NCBI GenBank assembly: GCA_020636545.1
Contig: JACJXS010000009.1
Coordinates: forward strand, 186,001-250,000
Source of the DNA: Chitinophagales bacterium
GTDB taxonomy: Bacteria; Bacteroidota; Bacteroidia; Chitinophagales; JADIYW01
DNA length: 64,000 bases
Direction: 5' to 3'
The number at the start of each line of letters is the position of its first letter. The stretch's first letter is position 1. The notes under the pieces were generated by a model. The model saw only the letters and a list, made by a program, of their open reading frames with translations, had not been told where the DNA came from and did not search any database. Made by a program: the position numbers and the translations under genes. This document shows, piece after piece, positions 27,614-36,970 of the stretch.

Positions 27614-27740
27614 TCGTTTTTGTTTATATTATTTTAAAAATAAGGAAATCTTTTGTAAATACAAGTTTTTTTGATAAAAATTAAAAATTCAATTTTTGCT
27701 TATAGTAGAATATTTCGTTTATGTTTTGTATTTTAGTTTT

Positions 27741-28979
27741 ATGCAATTGGATATTCAAATACCAAACATAGTGGAGGAGCTTCAAAATAAATTAAAAGCG
27801 AATCAAGAGCAATTGCATTTTTTGTTAAATATTACCGAAGCTATTAATATGAATTGTTCTACGGATCAATTAATAGAGCTCTATCAAGAAGTTATTCAGG
27901 AACAATTAGGTGTTGGAGAAATTGCATTCTTTGTCTTTAATGGCGTATGGAAAAGAAAAATTTGGTTAAAAGAAGAAGAACAAGATACTTTTATTCCTAT
28001 TGCTGATAATATTCATAAATACTTTACACCCAAAATTTTAGATGAAGAAGAACAACTACTTTTTCACAACTTCAAATTTTTAATCCCAGTTTATCATAAA
28101 TCTCAAGCCATTGCATTTGTACTATTTGGAAATATGAATTCGAATAGTTTTTTTAATGAAACAGAATTGCTGGAATTTGCTCAAGTTATTACCAATATTA
28201 TTGCAGTTGCCCTAGAAAACAAAAGACTTTTCAAGCAAGAAATTGAGAAAAAAGAATATGAAAAGGAATTAGAATTAGCTTCAAAAGTACAAGGTATGCT
28301 AATTCCTAAAAAGTTACCCAAAAATAACTTATATGAATTTGATGGGATCTACGTACCATACAAAGGTATTGGAGGCGATTATTATGATGTTATCCATATC
28401 AACAAAAATGAATTTGTATTCTGTGTTGCGGATATTTCTGGCAAAGGAATTTCAGCGGCATTAGTAATGGCAAATATTCAGGCTTATTTGAATGCTGTTT
28501 TGGATATGCAAATGTCTTTAGAAACGCTAATTCATAAATTAAATAAGAAGATATTTACAGTAACAGAAGGAAACATGTTTGTTACCTTGTTTTTAGCAAA
28601 ATACAATATTGTAAGTAAGGAGATGACGTATATAAATTGTGGGCATGTACCTCCGATATTGATTAATCCTCATCAAATGCAATTGTTAGAAAAAGGAACA
28701 ACCATGTTAGGCGTTTTTGAAGATTTGCCAAAAATGAGTTCTGAAACAATTACTATAAAAGAAGCCACCAGTATTGTTTGTTATACTGATGGTTTAACTG
28801 AATTAGAAAATGATAATAACAAGCAGTTTGGAATTAATCTTCTCCTAGATTTTTTAAAGTTCAATTATCAATTTAATCCTGCATTGTTTAATAAGTTATT
28901 GCATGAGCATATTTCAAAATATAAAGGCAACTCCTTATTTAATGATGATATTAGTATATTGACAGGAAAATTCTATTAG
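27741..28979 (+). CDS. GAF-SpoIIE (PP2C) serine phosphatase
   Basis: This is an RsbU-like signalling phosphatase. A GAF-like sensory domain (about residues 15-175 from the ATG at 27741) joins through a coiled coil to a SpoIIE/PP2C domain. Metal-binding motifs are GGDYYDV, VADISGKG and NDDISIL. In-frame sequence continues 15 codons upstream, but MQLDIQIPN at 27741 is the better start because the upstream part is hydrophobic and unlike the family. It should dephosphorylate an anti-sigma-factor antagonist or similar, but no partner is adjacent. Only 1 base separates it from the PagL-like gene. Confidence 0.88.
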   Translation: MQLDIQIPNIVEELQNKLKANQEQLHFLLNITEAINMNCSTDQLIELYQEVIQEQLGVGEIAFFVFNGVWKRKIWLKEEEQDTFIPIADNIHKYFTPKILDEEEQLLFHNFKFLIPVYHKSQAIAFVLFGNMNSNSFFNETELLEFAQVITNIIAVALENKRLFKQEIEKKEYEKELELASKVQGMLIPKKLPKNNLYEFDGIYVPYKGIGGDYYDVIHINKNEFVFCVADISGKGISAALVMANIQAYLNAVLDMQMSLETLIHKLNKKIFTVTEGNMFVTLFLAKYNIVSKEMTYINCGHVPPILINPHQMQLLEKGTTMLGVFEDLPKMSSETITIKEATSIVCYTDGLTELENDNNKQFGINLLLDFLKFNYQFNPALFNKLLHEHISKYKGNSLFNDDISILTGKFY

Positions 28980-28980
28980 A

Positions 28981-30114
28981 ATGATTTTTTATAGAATATT
29001 TTTTATTTGTCTTTTTTTTATAAAACTTACGAATCTTTTTGCAAAAGAGAAAATTATTCCAAATCATAATTTTGGGATAGATGCTAGTTATCAAATTGGA
29101 AAGGTTTTTAAACATACTAAAAATTTTCAACCAACAATTACTGGAGCAACAAACGTTTTTCAGATTTCAGCTTTTAAGCAAACGAATGGCAAAAAGGATT
29201 GGCAAAGAAAACTAAAATATCCTGAATTAGGTGGAGGCTTTATTGCATTATTACATCATAATAGTGATACCATAGGCAATGGATATGCAGCATTTGCATA
29301 TTTTACATACCCATTTGTCAGAAGTAGATTTGTTGATTTTATTTTAAGATTTTCTGGAGGATTCGCCTATGACTCAAATGTTTATGACGAGCAAAGTAAC
29401 CCAGTCAATAATGCTATGGCATCACCTATAAATATTTTTGTAGAAGCCCGATTAGGTTTAAATTTTAAGATATATAAAAATGTTGAATTGATTACAGGAA
29501 TAGCATTTGCACATTATTCTAGTGGAGGTACAAGATTACCCAATCTTGGACTTAATACGCCAACTTTTTTACTTGGATTAAGATATATAGGCATTTCTAA
29601 AAAGGCGACACCATTCAATACCGACCCAGTTGAAAAATCACAATATAAAAATGAATTGGGCTTCTTATTAAATACTGGCTGGAGTGATATTACAAAATTT
29701 GATAAAGACAAAAGTCATATTATCACATCGGGTTCGGTACAATATGCACGCTATTTTAATATCGTTAATAAGTTATATTGTGGTGCATTATTGGAATTTG
29801 ATTTTGGACAACCACATTTGCAAGAAAACAGACTATTGGTTCAAGATAAATTAATAAAGAAAGCAGCAAGCAGAATGAGTATTTATGTAGGTAATGAAAT
29901 TGCATTTGGACGAACGTCTATTTTTTATGCATTAGGTGTTTATTTATTTACGCCTTATAAAATGTTTACGCCGATATATTTTAAAATTGGTACGAATATT
30001 AATTTCTTGGCTTTAGGTAAGAAGAATCGGCCATATTTTAATTTTGGTGTTAAAGCACATGCTGGGATCGCATCTTATACTGAAATAGGCTTAGGTAGTA
30101 ATTTTAAATACTAA
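28981..30114 (+). CDS. Acyloxyacyl hydrolase / PagL-like lipid A deacylase family protein
   Basis: This outer-membrane beta-barrel protein of 377 residues has an N-terminal signal peptide (about 1-21). The PagL-type active-site strand is FAHYSSGGTRLPNLGLN, in which the His and Ser two residues later correspond to the PagL catalytic pair. Characterised relatives remove acyl chains from lipid A. It is longer than P. aeruginosa PagL (about 150 mature residues), with a second barrel-like half. It is probably co-transcribed with the upstream phosphatase. A bidirectional terminator follows. Confidence 0.83.
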   Translation: MIFYRIFFICLFFIKLTNLFAKEKIIPNHNFGIDASYQIGKVFKHTKNFQPTITGATNVFQISAFKQTNGKKDWQRKLKYPELGGGFIALLHHNSDTIGNGYAAFAYFTYPFVRSRFVDFILRFSGGFAYDSNVYDEQSNPVNNAMASPINIFVEARLGLNFKIYKNVELITGIAFAHYSSGGTRLPNLGLNTPTFLLGLRYIGISKKATPFNTDPVEKSQYKNELGFLLNTGWSDITKFDKDKSHIITSGSVQYARYFNIVNKLYCGALLEFDFGQPHLQENRLLVQDKLIKKAASRMSIYVGNEIAFGRTSIFYALGVYLFTPYKMFTPIYFKIGTNINFLALGKKNRPYFNFGVKAHAGIASYTEIGLGSNFKY

Positions 30115-30127
30115 ATAAAAATAAAAA

Positions 30128-30147
30128 AGTCCGCCAAAAGGCGGACT
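30128..30147. terminator. Terminator between the PagL-like gene and the OmpA-like gene
   Basis: An 8-bp GC-rich stem (30128-30135 with 30140-30147, AAAA loop) is flanked by an A-run on its left. The T-tail is therefore strong for the minus-strand OmpA-like gene and weak for the plus strand. It sits between two convergent genes. Confidence 0.8.
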
Positions 30148-30169
30148 CATCATTTAAAGCAATAAGCTA

Positions 30170-31526
30170 TTATTTAGAAATTTTGTAATTAGCTTTTCTA
30201 GCTAAGTTTCTATTTGTAGAATTATCAATTCCACCAGATACTGCATTAATTCTTGATGCATTGATACCTTGTTGAACTAAGATGTTTTTAACATTGTTAG
30301 CTCTGTCTTGTGCTAATTGATCGTTGTAAGCTTTTGTTCCTGTTGCATCAGCATAACCAGTTACAGTTAATTTTGCATTCGGATTAGCTTTTAAATAATC
30401 AGCAATTTGTTGGATACCTTGCATTGATTTAACTTGTGGTGTTCTTACATCAAAATCAAAATAAGTTGCCAAAGAACCACTATTTACTAAATCTAAAATC
30501 GTTTCATCTTTCTCAGTTGAATTTTGAATTGATTTTAACTTATCGTTGATTGTTTGGTTTAATTCATTTCTTAATTTATCCAAATCTTCGTTTGTTGCGC
30601 ATTGCATTTTGATTTTAAGCATTCAACTTCATCTCTTAAACTTTGAATTTCTCCTTTGATACCTTCTCTGTCTTTATAGTATTCGTTTTTCAAATCATCT
30701 AAAGCTTTCTTAGTAGCTAATTCTTTTTTAGCCCAATCTATATACTGTTTTTTGCCGAAATTATAAGTCAAACCTAATGTATAAGTATGTAAAACTGCAT
30801 CAACGTGCAATTCCTCTGTTGTTTCTTGTGCCATTTAATTGTGTTTGTTGTTTAAAAATTAATGCTTGGCTAAAATCAGCAGTCAATACTAGTCTAATCA
30901 ATAATTCTAAATTGTGTGTGTAATACCCATTTAAAATCAATAATATTGTCTCTTTTTAATTCTTGTCAGCATAATTGCTTCGAATTTCTGACAAGTCAAT
31001 TTTATCTTTGTCTAATTTAAAACTTCTATAACCAACTCACGATTATGTCCTAATAAAGCCAAATCTACCGATGAATTCAGGAAATGCATAATTTGTCCTA
31101 AATTAACAACACCTTCAACATCTATACCATAGTAGTGTCAACTTTAAATCAAGTTATTTTAGATAAGTCTCTTTTTCCAACTCCAAAACCGGGCGATACT
31201 TGGTCATAACTAATATTTGTTTTAATACCAACATATCTATTAATCAATAAATCTAGCACCTAAATCAATATGAAATGGAGATACTCTTGAAGTGCTAAAT
31301 TTTCCATTTACACCAGAATTAACGATAGTTCTCTGTATGCAGGTATTGATAGTGAATTAAATCCGCAGTTTAATTCTAAAGACCATCTGCTAAAGCTTCT
31401 ATTGAAGGCTTTTGTCTTCGCTAATTTCTTTTTTGCTTTCTCTTGCTTTTCTTCTTTCTGAATTGCCCCATTCATTAATATTAATGATAAGAATAAGGTA
31501 ATTGACAGTTTGTTTAAAGGTGTCAT
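30170..31526 (-). pseudogene. OmpA family outer-membrane protein, frameshifted
   Basis: The C-terminal part (30170-30622) is a good OmpA/MotB peptidoglycan-binding domain: FDVRTPQVKSMQGIQQIADYL, VTGYADATGTKAYNDQLAQDRA and ISGG-like ending. Upstream, in other frames, lie a coiled-coil stretch (30571-30834), beta-strand-like pieces such as SFHTYTLGLTYNFGKKQY-like sequence, and a start with a signal-like peptide at 31526 (MTPLNKLSITLFLSLILMNG). One reading frame would give about 450 residues, the usual size, but several small indels break it. I read it as one gene. The breaks are probably consensus errors, as in its neighbours. Confidence 0.75.
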
Positions 31527-31794
31527 AAATAATGTTTTCAGTTAAAAATTCTTTTTAATAATTGTTTTATCGGCTTTTAAAGTATCAAAGAGTATCAAAA
31601 TTCATGCTAAAAAGATATGCGTATAATCATTTTGTTGAAAAATAACTCAAATGTAATGTTTTAGTATATATCTTATAATCTTATTGTAGCTAAAAGTTAA
31701 GGTTACTCGTCATTAACATCAATTGTAACTTTTTATTTTTAAATATATTGTAGTTTTATTTAGTGAGTTTGATGTAATTTTAAATTATTGTTTA

Positions 31795-31827
31795 TTGATA
31801 CTTAATTAGTAAAAAAATGTATCTTTG
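31795..31827 (+). promoter_or_regulatory. Promoter of the SRP RNA
   Basis: TATCTTTG at 31820-31827 is an exact -7 match, and a TTG lies at 31795-31797. The RNA's first paired base at about 31834 is 7 bases past the box. Apart from this, the 304 bases between the OmpA-like start and the RNA hold no gene I can see. Confidence 0.65.
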
Positions 31828-31831
31828 CACT

Positions 31832-31926
31832 CAGGCAAGTCTCCTTACGACCAGCTCACTTGATCCTCGAGGTCGGAAGGACAAAAGGTAGTCAGTTGTA
31901 GCGGTGCGATATGAGTAACTTGCCTT
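31832..31926 (+). ncRNA. ffs: Bacterial signal recognition particle RNA (small type)
   Basis: This is the RNA scaffold of SRP, which targets nascent membrane proteins with Ffh. The ends pair perfectly (GGCAAGT at 31834-31840 with ACTTGCC at 31918-31924), followed by a T-rich tail that would terminate. The centre has the domain IV tip AGGTCGGAAGGAC with its GGAA tetraloop, and a TGAtCCT/AGGtagTCA stem below it. The internal loop expected to read AGCA on the 3' side reads ACAAAA here. Since every neighbour has indels, the RNA may carry one too. Confidence 0.8.
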
Positions 31927-31958
31927 TCTTTTTATATTGAAAGAAATCTAATTATATC

Positions 31959-32280
31959 ATGTTCAATTATTTATTTTACAGCAACAAGCCGCTCAAAACT
32001 CTACATTCACATTAATCATGTTTGCGGTTGATGTTTGTTGTTTTTATTTCTTTTTAATTCGTCCGCAATCTAAGAAGGCAAAGGAACAGAAAAATATATT
32101 GCTGATTTAAAAGTTGGGTAAAATTGTAACTATTGCTGGTATTCATGGAAAATATTGTTGCCGTAAATGAAGGAGATAATACATTTCTATTCAAGTGGAT
32201 AGTACAACAAAATGAAAATTGAACGTAGTGCCATTTCTTTAGAAATGAGTAAAAAAGTTCAAGACAGTCCTGCATCCTGG
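31959..32280 (+). pseudogene. yajC: Preprotein translocase subunit YajC, frameshifted
   Basis: YajC is the small membrane partner of SecDF at the Sec translocon. Switching frames recovers QQQAAQNSTFTLIMF, then a hydrophobic helix ending FFLIRPQSKKAKEQKN, then LKVGKIVTIAGIHGK, VAVNEGDN and MKIERSAISLEMSKKV, a complete YajC of about 105 residues. At least three small indels break it. The end is uncertain because the stop codon is in the disturbed sequence. Its position just after the SRP RNA makes a protein-export pair. Confidence 0.78.
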
Positions 32281-32284
32281 TGCT

Positions 32285-32886
32285 ATGCTAAAAGTTGGCG
32301 TAACGAATTGGCTATGGTAGTGGAAAAACTTCAGATTTGTTTTGTTATTTCAGCAACTTTTTAATATTCGGTTTATTACGCCGATGTTCGTTACAAAAAA
32401 CATATCATCAACGAAAATCAAATTATAAAAAAGAACAAATTGTTTGCATTATTTGGCGAGGAAAGCTTATCTAAACAATGAATATAATAGAACTTTTATA
32501 GCTTCAAAGGTTTTAATAATAATACACTTTTACAACAATTAAATGCAATTGTACATCCCTGCTGTATTTATAGATGCACAACAATTTTTTAATAAACATC
32601 AATCAGAGAATTATGTTTTATACGAAGCTGCTATTTTATTTTGAAAGTGGAGGCTATAAATCCATGGATAAAAATATCTTAGTTACTGCATCAACTGAAT
32701 TGAGGATTGAACGGACTATAAATAGAGAATGGAATAACTGCAGATGAAGTTATGCAAAAATTAAAAACCAAAAACAGATGAAGAAAAATAAAACTTAGTA
32801 ACTTCGTGATTATAAATGATGGAAAAAAAGACTTGAAATCACAAGTTCAAGAAATCCATCGTTTAATTTTAGAAATTACAAAATAA
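32285..32886 (+). pseudogene. coaE: Dephospho-CoA kinase, frameshifted
   Basis: CoaE performs the last step of coenzyme A synthesis and is normally essential. The pieces read MLKVGVTN, a P-loop GSGKTS, YYADV-like sequence, TLLQQLNAIVHP, NYVLYEAAILFESGGYKSMDK, TASTELRIERT, and a C-terminal FVIINDGKKDLKSQVQEI, all in family order across about 200 codons. At least four indels are needed to join them. The terminal TAA at 32884-32886 is in the frame of the last piece. Confidence 0.78.
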
Positions 32887-32919
32887 AGATTGAATTAATA
32901 ACAGATAAAATACAAAAAA

Positions 32920-33856
32920 ATGCGCAGAAATTATAGACGTATTAATTATTGAACAGGACCAGCAGGTTATACCGCAGCAATTTATGCAGCAAGGCAAAAT
33001 TTAAAAGCGATTCTTTATCTGGGAATTGAGCGGGAGGACAATTAATGACAACGACAGATGTAGAAAATTATCCGAGGATATCCAGATGCTGTAACTGGAC
33101 TCAAAATGATGTCTGATTTTCAAAGTCAAGCTGAAAAGAATGGGTACGGATATTCGTTTTGGAACAGTAAGTGAAAGTATAGATTTTCTAGTAAAATTCA
33201 GTCAGTTTGGATTGATGATGAAAAGAATTAAAAGCAAAAACAGTAATTATTGCACCAATTGGTGCAAAAGCAAAATGGTTGGGATTAGAATCTGAAATGA
33301 GATTGAATGGAAATGGAGTTTCTGCTTGTACGCTATTTGTGATGGTTTTTCCTATAAAGGAAAGAGGTTGCTATTGTTTGGAGCTGGAGACACCGCATGT
33401 GAAGAAGCTTTGTATCTTTCAAAACTTTGTCAACGATTACATGATTGTCCGAAAAGATGAAATCGTGCATCTAAGGTTATGCAAAGGCAGGGGTAATAAA
33501 TACGCAAAATATTAAAATTTATTGGAATACGGAAACTTTTGAAGTATTGGGCGGACAAAAGGTAGAAGCTATTAGAGTAAAAATAATCAAACAAAGAAGA
33601 GCAAGAAATAAAGTTAGAAGGATTTTTTTTGTAGCTATAGGTCATGAGCCAAATTCTAAAGTATTTGCACCATTTTAGATGTTGATGATGTGGGTTATAT
33701 TATTACTGAAACCGAAATCTTCAAAACTAAAGTTGCAGGTGTTTTTGCCGCGGGTGATGTTCAAGATAGAATTTATAGACAAGCTGTAACATCACAGGGA
33801 ACAGTGGCTGTATCGCTGCCTTAGATGCAGAACGATATTTAGCAGAACACTTTTGA
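32920..33856 (+). pseudogene. trxB: Thioredoxin reductase (FAD/NAD(P)-binding), frameshifted
   Basis: This flavoenzyme reduces thioredoxin with NADPH. Frame-corrected pieces give the FAD-binding GTGPAGYTAAIYAARQNLKA, MTTTDVENYPG, the NADPH-binding GAGDTACEEALYLSKLC, FFVAIGHEPNSKVF, and the FAD signature TKVAGVFAAGDVQD, ending AALDAERYLAEHF. The redox motif reads CAICDG only if two extra bases near 33330 are ignored; as given, it is destroyed. Several further indels occur. The size is about 310 codons, as expected. Probably an intact gene in the real genome. Confidence 0.82.
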
Positions 33857-33920
33857 TAAATGATTAAAATCATATTTCTATTTCAATTTAATTACTATCT
33901 TTGTTTTAAATTTATTTGAT

Positions 33921-34405
33921 ATGAGAAAAAAAAAATATTAGCCCTTACTTTAGTAACAACATTGTTCTTTGTTGCTTGTAATAATAGTGAAACTCAGACT
34001 CCTGGTTAGCGCTCCAGCTCCTGAAGCGACTACAGAAGAAGTAACAGAAGATGTTGCAGAATATGATCCTAAACGTGGAGAAGGAGAATATGATGAATCA
34101 AATCTACAATTAGCAGGATTAGATGCAATGGCTACAAAGGAAAAGCAATTTCTGAAACAAAATGTATGTCTTGCCACAACAACAGATGAAAAATTAGTTG
34201 GACAGGTTGGAAAATTGTTACTCAAAGAAATACAGCTCATTGGATTATGAATTTTATTACAAATCCAGATACAATGTTAGATAAAGACCCTGAGTTACAA
34301 AAACAAATTGAAATTTGTTTAGTTCGTATGCCAGACCAAAATTTAAGTGGTGAAGAAGCGAGAGAAATATTAGAATTTATGCGTCAAAATGATGGTGTAA
34401 AATAA
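33921..34405 (+). pseudogene. Monohaem c-type cytochrome lipoprotein, frameshifted
   Basis: After a basic start and a hydrophobic stretch ending LFFVAC (lipobox Cys), the protein has a Glu/Thr/Pro-rich linker (PAPEATTEEVTEDVAEYD), then KAISETKCMSCH, a haem c attachment site. Further on come TAHWIMNFITNPDTML, LVRMPDQNLSGEEAREILEFM, and the stop. The Met in RMPDQ or TML is the probable sixth haem ligand. The A-run at 33927-33935 is one base off the needed frame, a typical homopolymer error, and more indels follow. Likely a periplasmic electron carrier, about 160 residues. Confidence 0.8.
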
Positions 34406-34425
34406 ATATTGCAACAAATTAATAT

Positions 34426-34455
34426 AAAAAAGGTCAGAAAAATTCTGACCTTTTT
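34426..34455. terminator. Bidirectional terminator
   Basis: A long stem (core AGGTCAGAA at 34431-34439 with TTCTGACCT at 34443-34451, extended by A-T pairs) has A-run and T-run flanks. It serves the cytochrome gene (+) and the DUF4442 gene (-), which converge here. Confidence 0.85.
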
Positions 34456-34468
34456 ATTTAATAATTTT

Positions 34469-34961
34469 TTACTTCTTTTTTCTTGTAATACTCCATTCAA
34501 AATAAATTCTGATGTAATATTTCCGTGTTGTCATACCAATAGATTTCACATTAAGTAAATGCGTCTGGTTCTCCAGTTTCTATTGCTTTTTGAACACGTT
34601 CTCTAATCATCATGCCTTCTTCGCAAACAAATGTAGTTAAACCAGTTGCTGTCTTAATAAATTTGGAAGAAAGTCCAGTAACAAATGTAGAAACAGAAGG
34701 ATTACTTTTGTGAATATACATTAATAATAAAGCCCCACCAGCCATTTCAGCAGCCATACCAAGTACAGCCCAATATGTTGTATCAAAAGGGTTCTTATTT
34801 AAAAAACGATAAGGGACAGTAATTTTACAGGTTGTTTCATTTAATTCAGTCATGCGACAATCAGCAACTCCTGCTAAAGGAAGTTTTGCAAAAAGTCCAG
34901 CTTTAAAAGAAATTGGATTAAGCACCAATTTTCTATATTGTTCTTGTTCTTTGGTAAGCAT
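34469..34961 (-). CDS. DUF4442 domain-containing hotdog-fold protein, C-terminus frameshifted
   Basis: This resembles the DUF4442/thioesterase-like hotdog proteins. The intact part (136 residues, to a stop at 34551) has VPYRFLNKNPFDTTYWAVLGMAAEMAGGAL, the long hotdog helix, and SKFIKTATGLTTF. The family normally continues with VKSxG and a final FEWS strand. Just past the apparent stop, other frames give NVKSIG, GNITSEF and YFEWSITRKKK, ending at 34469. So the real protein is about 160 residues, and the error patch reaches this gene. The exact substrate is unknown. Confidence 0.72.
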
Positions 34962-35019
34962 CTTTAATATTTATTTTGATGAAGATAATTGATATTCACG
35001 ATATTATTATAAATATAGG

Positions 35020-35388
35020 TTAGCTTTTATCCATTTTATAAGCTAAGTGAAAAGTTAGGCTTCTAGACCATCTGAAAATCATTGGAATAAGCACTAACAT
35101 TAAAATAGTATTTAAAATAACAAAAGTGCCAACTTTGTTTAAAAATCCATAAATGGAAGTAAAGATTAGAAAAAAAACAACAGATAAAACACCACTTAGG
35201 AAATAACCAGTGTACATAGATAGCCAATAAAAACCAGTTTCGTTGCTATAATCTAAGTTGCAATTCGGACAATTTTTATGCATTTTATCCATATTTTTAA
35301 TATGATATGGATTAGAATCTAAAAATAAATTTCCTTTATAACAATTAGGACATTTTGCAAAAAGAATAGCTTTTAATTTTTTAAACAT
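35020..35388 (-). CDS. DUF983 domain-containing membrane protein
   Basis: This small protein (122 residues) starts with two CPNC pairs (CPNC near 14-17 and CPNC near 40-43) that probably bind zinc, then two membrane helices in the DUF983 pattern GFYWLSMYTGYFLSGVL. The function of the family is unknown. The frame is intact, which marks the right-hand limit of the disturbed region. Confidence 0.85.
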   Translation of the reverse strand: MFKKLKAILFAKCPNCYKGNLFLDSNPYHIKNMDKMHKNCPNCNLDYSNETGFYWLSMYTGYFLSGVLSVVFFLIFTSIYGFLNKVGTFVILNTILMLVLIPMIFRWSRSLTFHLAYKMDKS

Positions 35389-35530
35389 TACACTTATTTA
35401 TCTTACAAAAGTAAGATGTTTTAATAATATTTTTAAATCTTGACAATAGAGATGTATTTTAATAGTACAAACGATATAATCAGGATACTTTTACAAAGAA
35501 TTTCCATCTTTTTCTTCTAATATTTATCAC

Positions 35531-35538
35531 TACTTTTG
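35531..35538 (+). promoter_or_regulatory. -7 box of the GT-C gene at 35550
   Basis: TACTTTTG matches TAnnTTTG and ends 11 bases before the ATG. No -33 TTG at the ideal distance was seen. Confidence 0.45.
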
Positions 35539-35549
35539 TTTGGTAACAG

Positions 35550-36908
35550 ATGAACAGAATTATTAAAGATAGACAAAATTTAATTTTTGTATTTGCTTTT
35601 GGATTGGCATTAGTTGTTAATTTTTTTTCGTGGGATAAACCCTTTTTTTGGGATAGCTTACTAACTTCTTCTATAACCCAATACTATTTTGAACATGGGT
35701 TTGGTAACTTAATTTTACCTAACGATTTAGATGCTGGACATCCTCCCTTTTTTTATATTTATATTGTTGTTTTTTATAAATTATTTGGCTTAAACTTATT
35801 TGCCGCACACTTGTCAATGCTACTTCCAAGCTTATTAGGCTTGTTTTCATTAGTAAAAATTTTACAACATCTAAATTTCTCCTATAAATTACAAGCATTT
35901 ACCATTTTGGGCTATTTTTTTATTCCTGCAATACTCACACAACATACTTTAGTAAGCTATGATTTAATGCTTTCCTTGCTTTATTTATTTGGTATCTATT
36001 GTATTTTATTTGAACGAAAAATTTTATTGAGTATAATTGCTATAGGTATCTGTAGTGTTGCAGCTCGTGGATTATTCTTTATTTTTAGTTTGTTTTTTGT
36101 TTATTATTTAAACAATAAAAATCTAAAGAAATCTATACTAATTTTTTTACCAGCATTGTTATTATTTGGCTTATGGATGTTTTATCATACTTTATTTACT
36201 CAGCATTTTATTGCTTTAGAAAATAATTGGAGCGAACATCGAAAGTTGGTTAATTTCAGAGGATTAACTATGAATTTTATTGCCTTAGCAAGAGTTCTTT
36301 TTGACTTTGGGATTGTATTACTTTTTATTATTCAGTTGTTACAATTTTATATAACAAAGAATATAGGTAGGCTTCAATTGTTTTGGATTATTCCTTTTGT
36401 AGTTTTCGCTGGAGGTTTTGTTTTTTTATCTAACCCAATTGGACATCGCTATTTCTTGGTCGTGTATATATTTCTCCTTATTGATTCTATTTATTTTTTA
36501 AATAAGCAATATAAAAATTGGCTATGGATATTGTGTTTGTTGCCGTTAGGTCATTTTCAAATATATGGTAATCGCATTTCAAATGGTTGGGATTGTACTT
36601 TAGAATATTTGTCATTTATTTTCTTAAAAAATGATTTTGACAGATATATAAAATCAGAGAACATTGATTATTCAAAATTAGGTACAGTTTTTCCCATAAA
36701 TATATCCAAGCAACAATATTATTTATCAGGTGATAGTCGTTCAATGGTTAATATACATGGAAAAATCATTGATGATTATTCATTTATTTTATATTCAAAT
36801 GTTGGGAATGATTTTTCAGATGAACAACTAAATCGAATGCAACAATATAAGATTGAAAAAATAGAAAAACATGGAAAAGTTACCATGATACTATATTATA
36901 CTAGGTGA
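35550..36908 (+). CDS. GT-C family (GT39/ArnT-like) membrane glycosyltransferase
   Basis: This is a polytopic protein of 452 residues with about ten or more membrane helices. The N-terminal periplasmic loop has WDKPFFWDS and later DLDAGHPPFFYIYIVVFYKLFG, matching the acidic residue and HPP pattern of ArnT/PMT-type transferases that use polyprenyl-phosphate sugars. It probably adds a sugar to lipid A or to a surface glycan. It opens a plus-strand run of polysaccharide-type membrane genes and has its own promoter. The donor and acceptor are unknown. Confidence 0.75.
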   Translation: MNRIIKDRQNLIFVFAFGLALVVNFFSWDKPFFWDSLLTSSITQYYFEHGFGNLILPNDLDAGHPPFFYIYIVVFYKLFGLNLFAAHLSMLLPSLLGLFSLVKILQHLNFSYKLQAFTILGYFFIPAILTQHTLVSYDLMLSLLYLFGIYCILFERKILLSIIAIGICSVAARGLFFIFSLFFVYYLNNKNLKKSILIFLPALLLFGLWMFYHTLFTQHFIALENNWSEHRKLVNFRGLTMNFIALARVLFDFGIVLLFIIQLLQFYITKNIGRLQLFWIIPFVVFAGGFVFLSNPIGHRYFLVVYIFLLIDSIYFLNKQYKNWLWILCLLPLGHFQIYGNRISNGWDCTLEYLSFIFLKNDFDRYIKSENIDYSKLGTVFPINISKQQYYLSGDSRSMVNIHGKIIDDYSFILYSNVGNDFSDEQLNRMQQYKIEKIEKHGKVTMILYYTR

Positions 36909-36970
36909 TTTATCAGCTAAACAATCTCATTCCAACTCATAAAAAAACAGTATCTTAGTTTCCATTTTTA

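Noticed and set aside
30170..30834. Two separate OmpA-domain genes (30170-30622 and 30571-30834)
   Set aside because: The second runs into the first with a one-frame change within a coiled coil, and a signal-bearing start lies at 31526, so they are one broken gene.
33279..33515. Independent 78-residue gene
   Set aside because: It is a fragment of trxB read partly in the wrong frame after an indel; the trxB motifs continue on both sides in other frames.
33950..34240. Minus-strand 96-residue frame
   Set aside because: It is antisense to the cytochrome c gene, Ser-rich and without family features; the plus strand carries CMSCH and a full cytochrome layout.
30571..34560. A dead, horizontally acquired island
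   Set aside because: The genes are housekeeping, base composition matches the flanks, and breaks are single small indels with no mobile element, so consensus errors explain it better.
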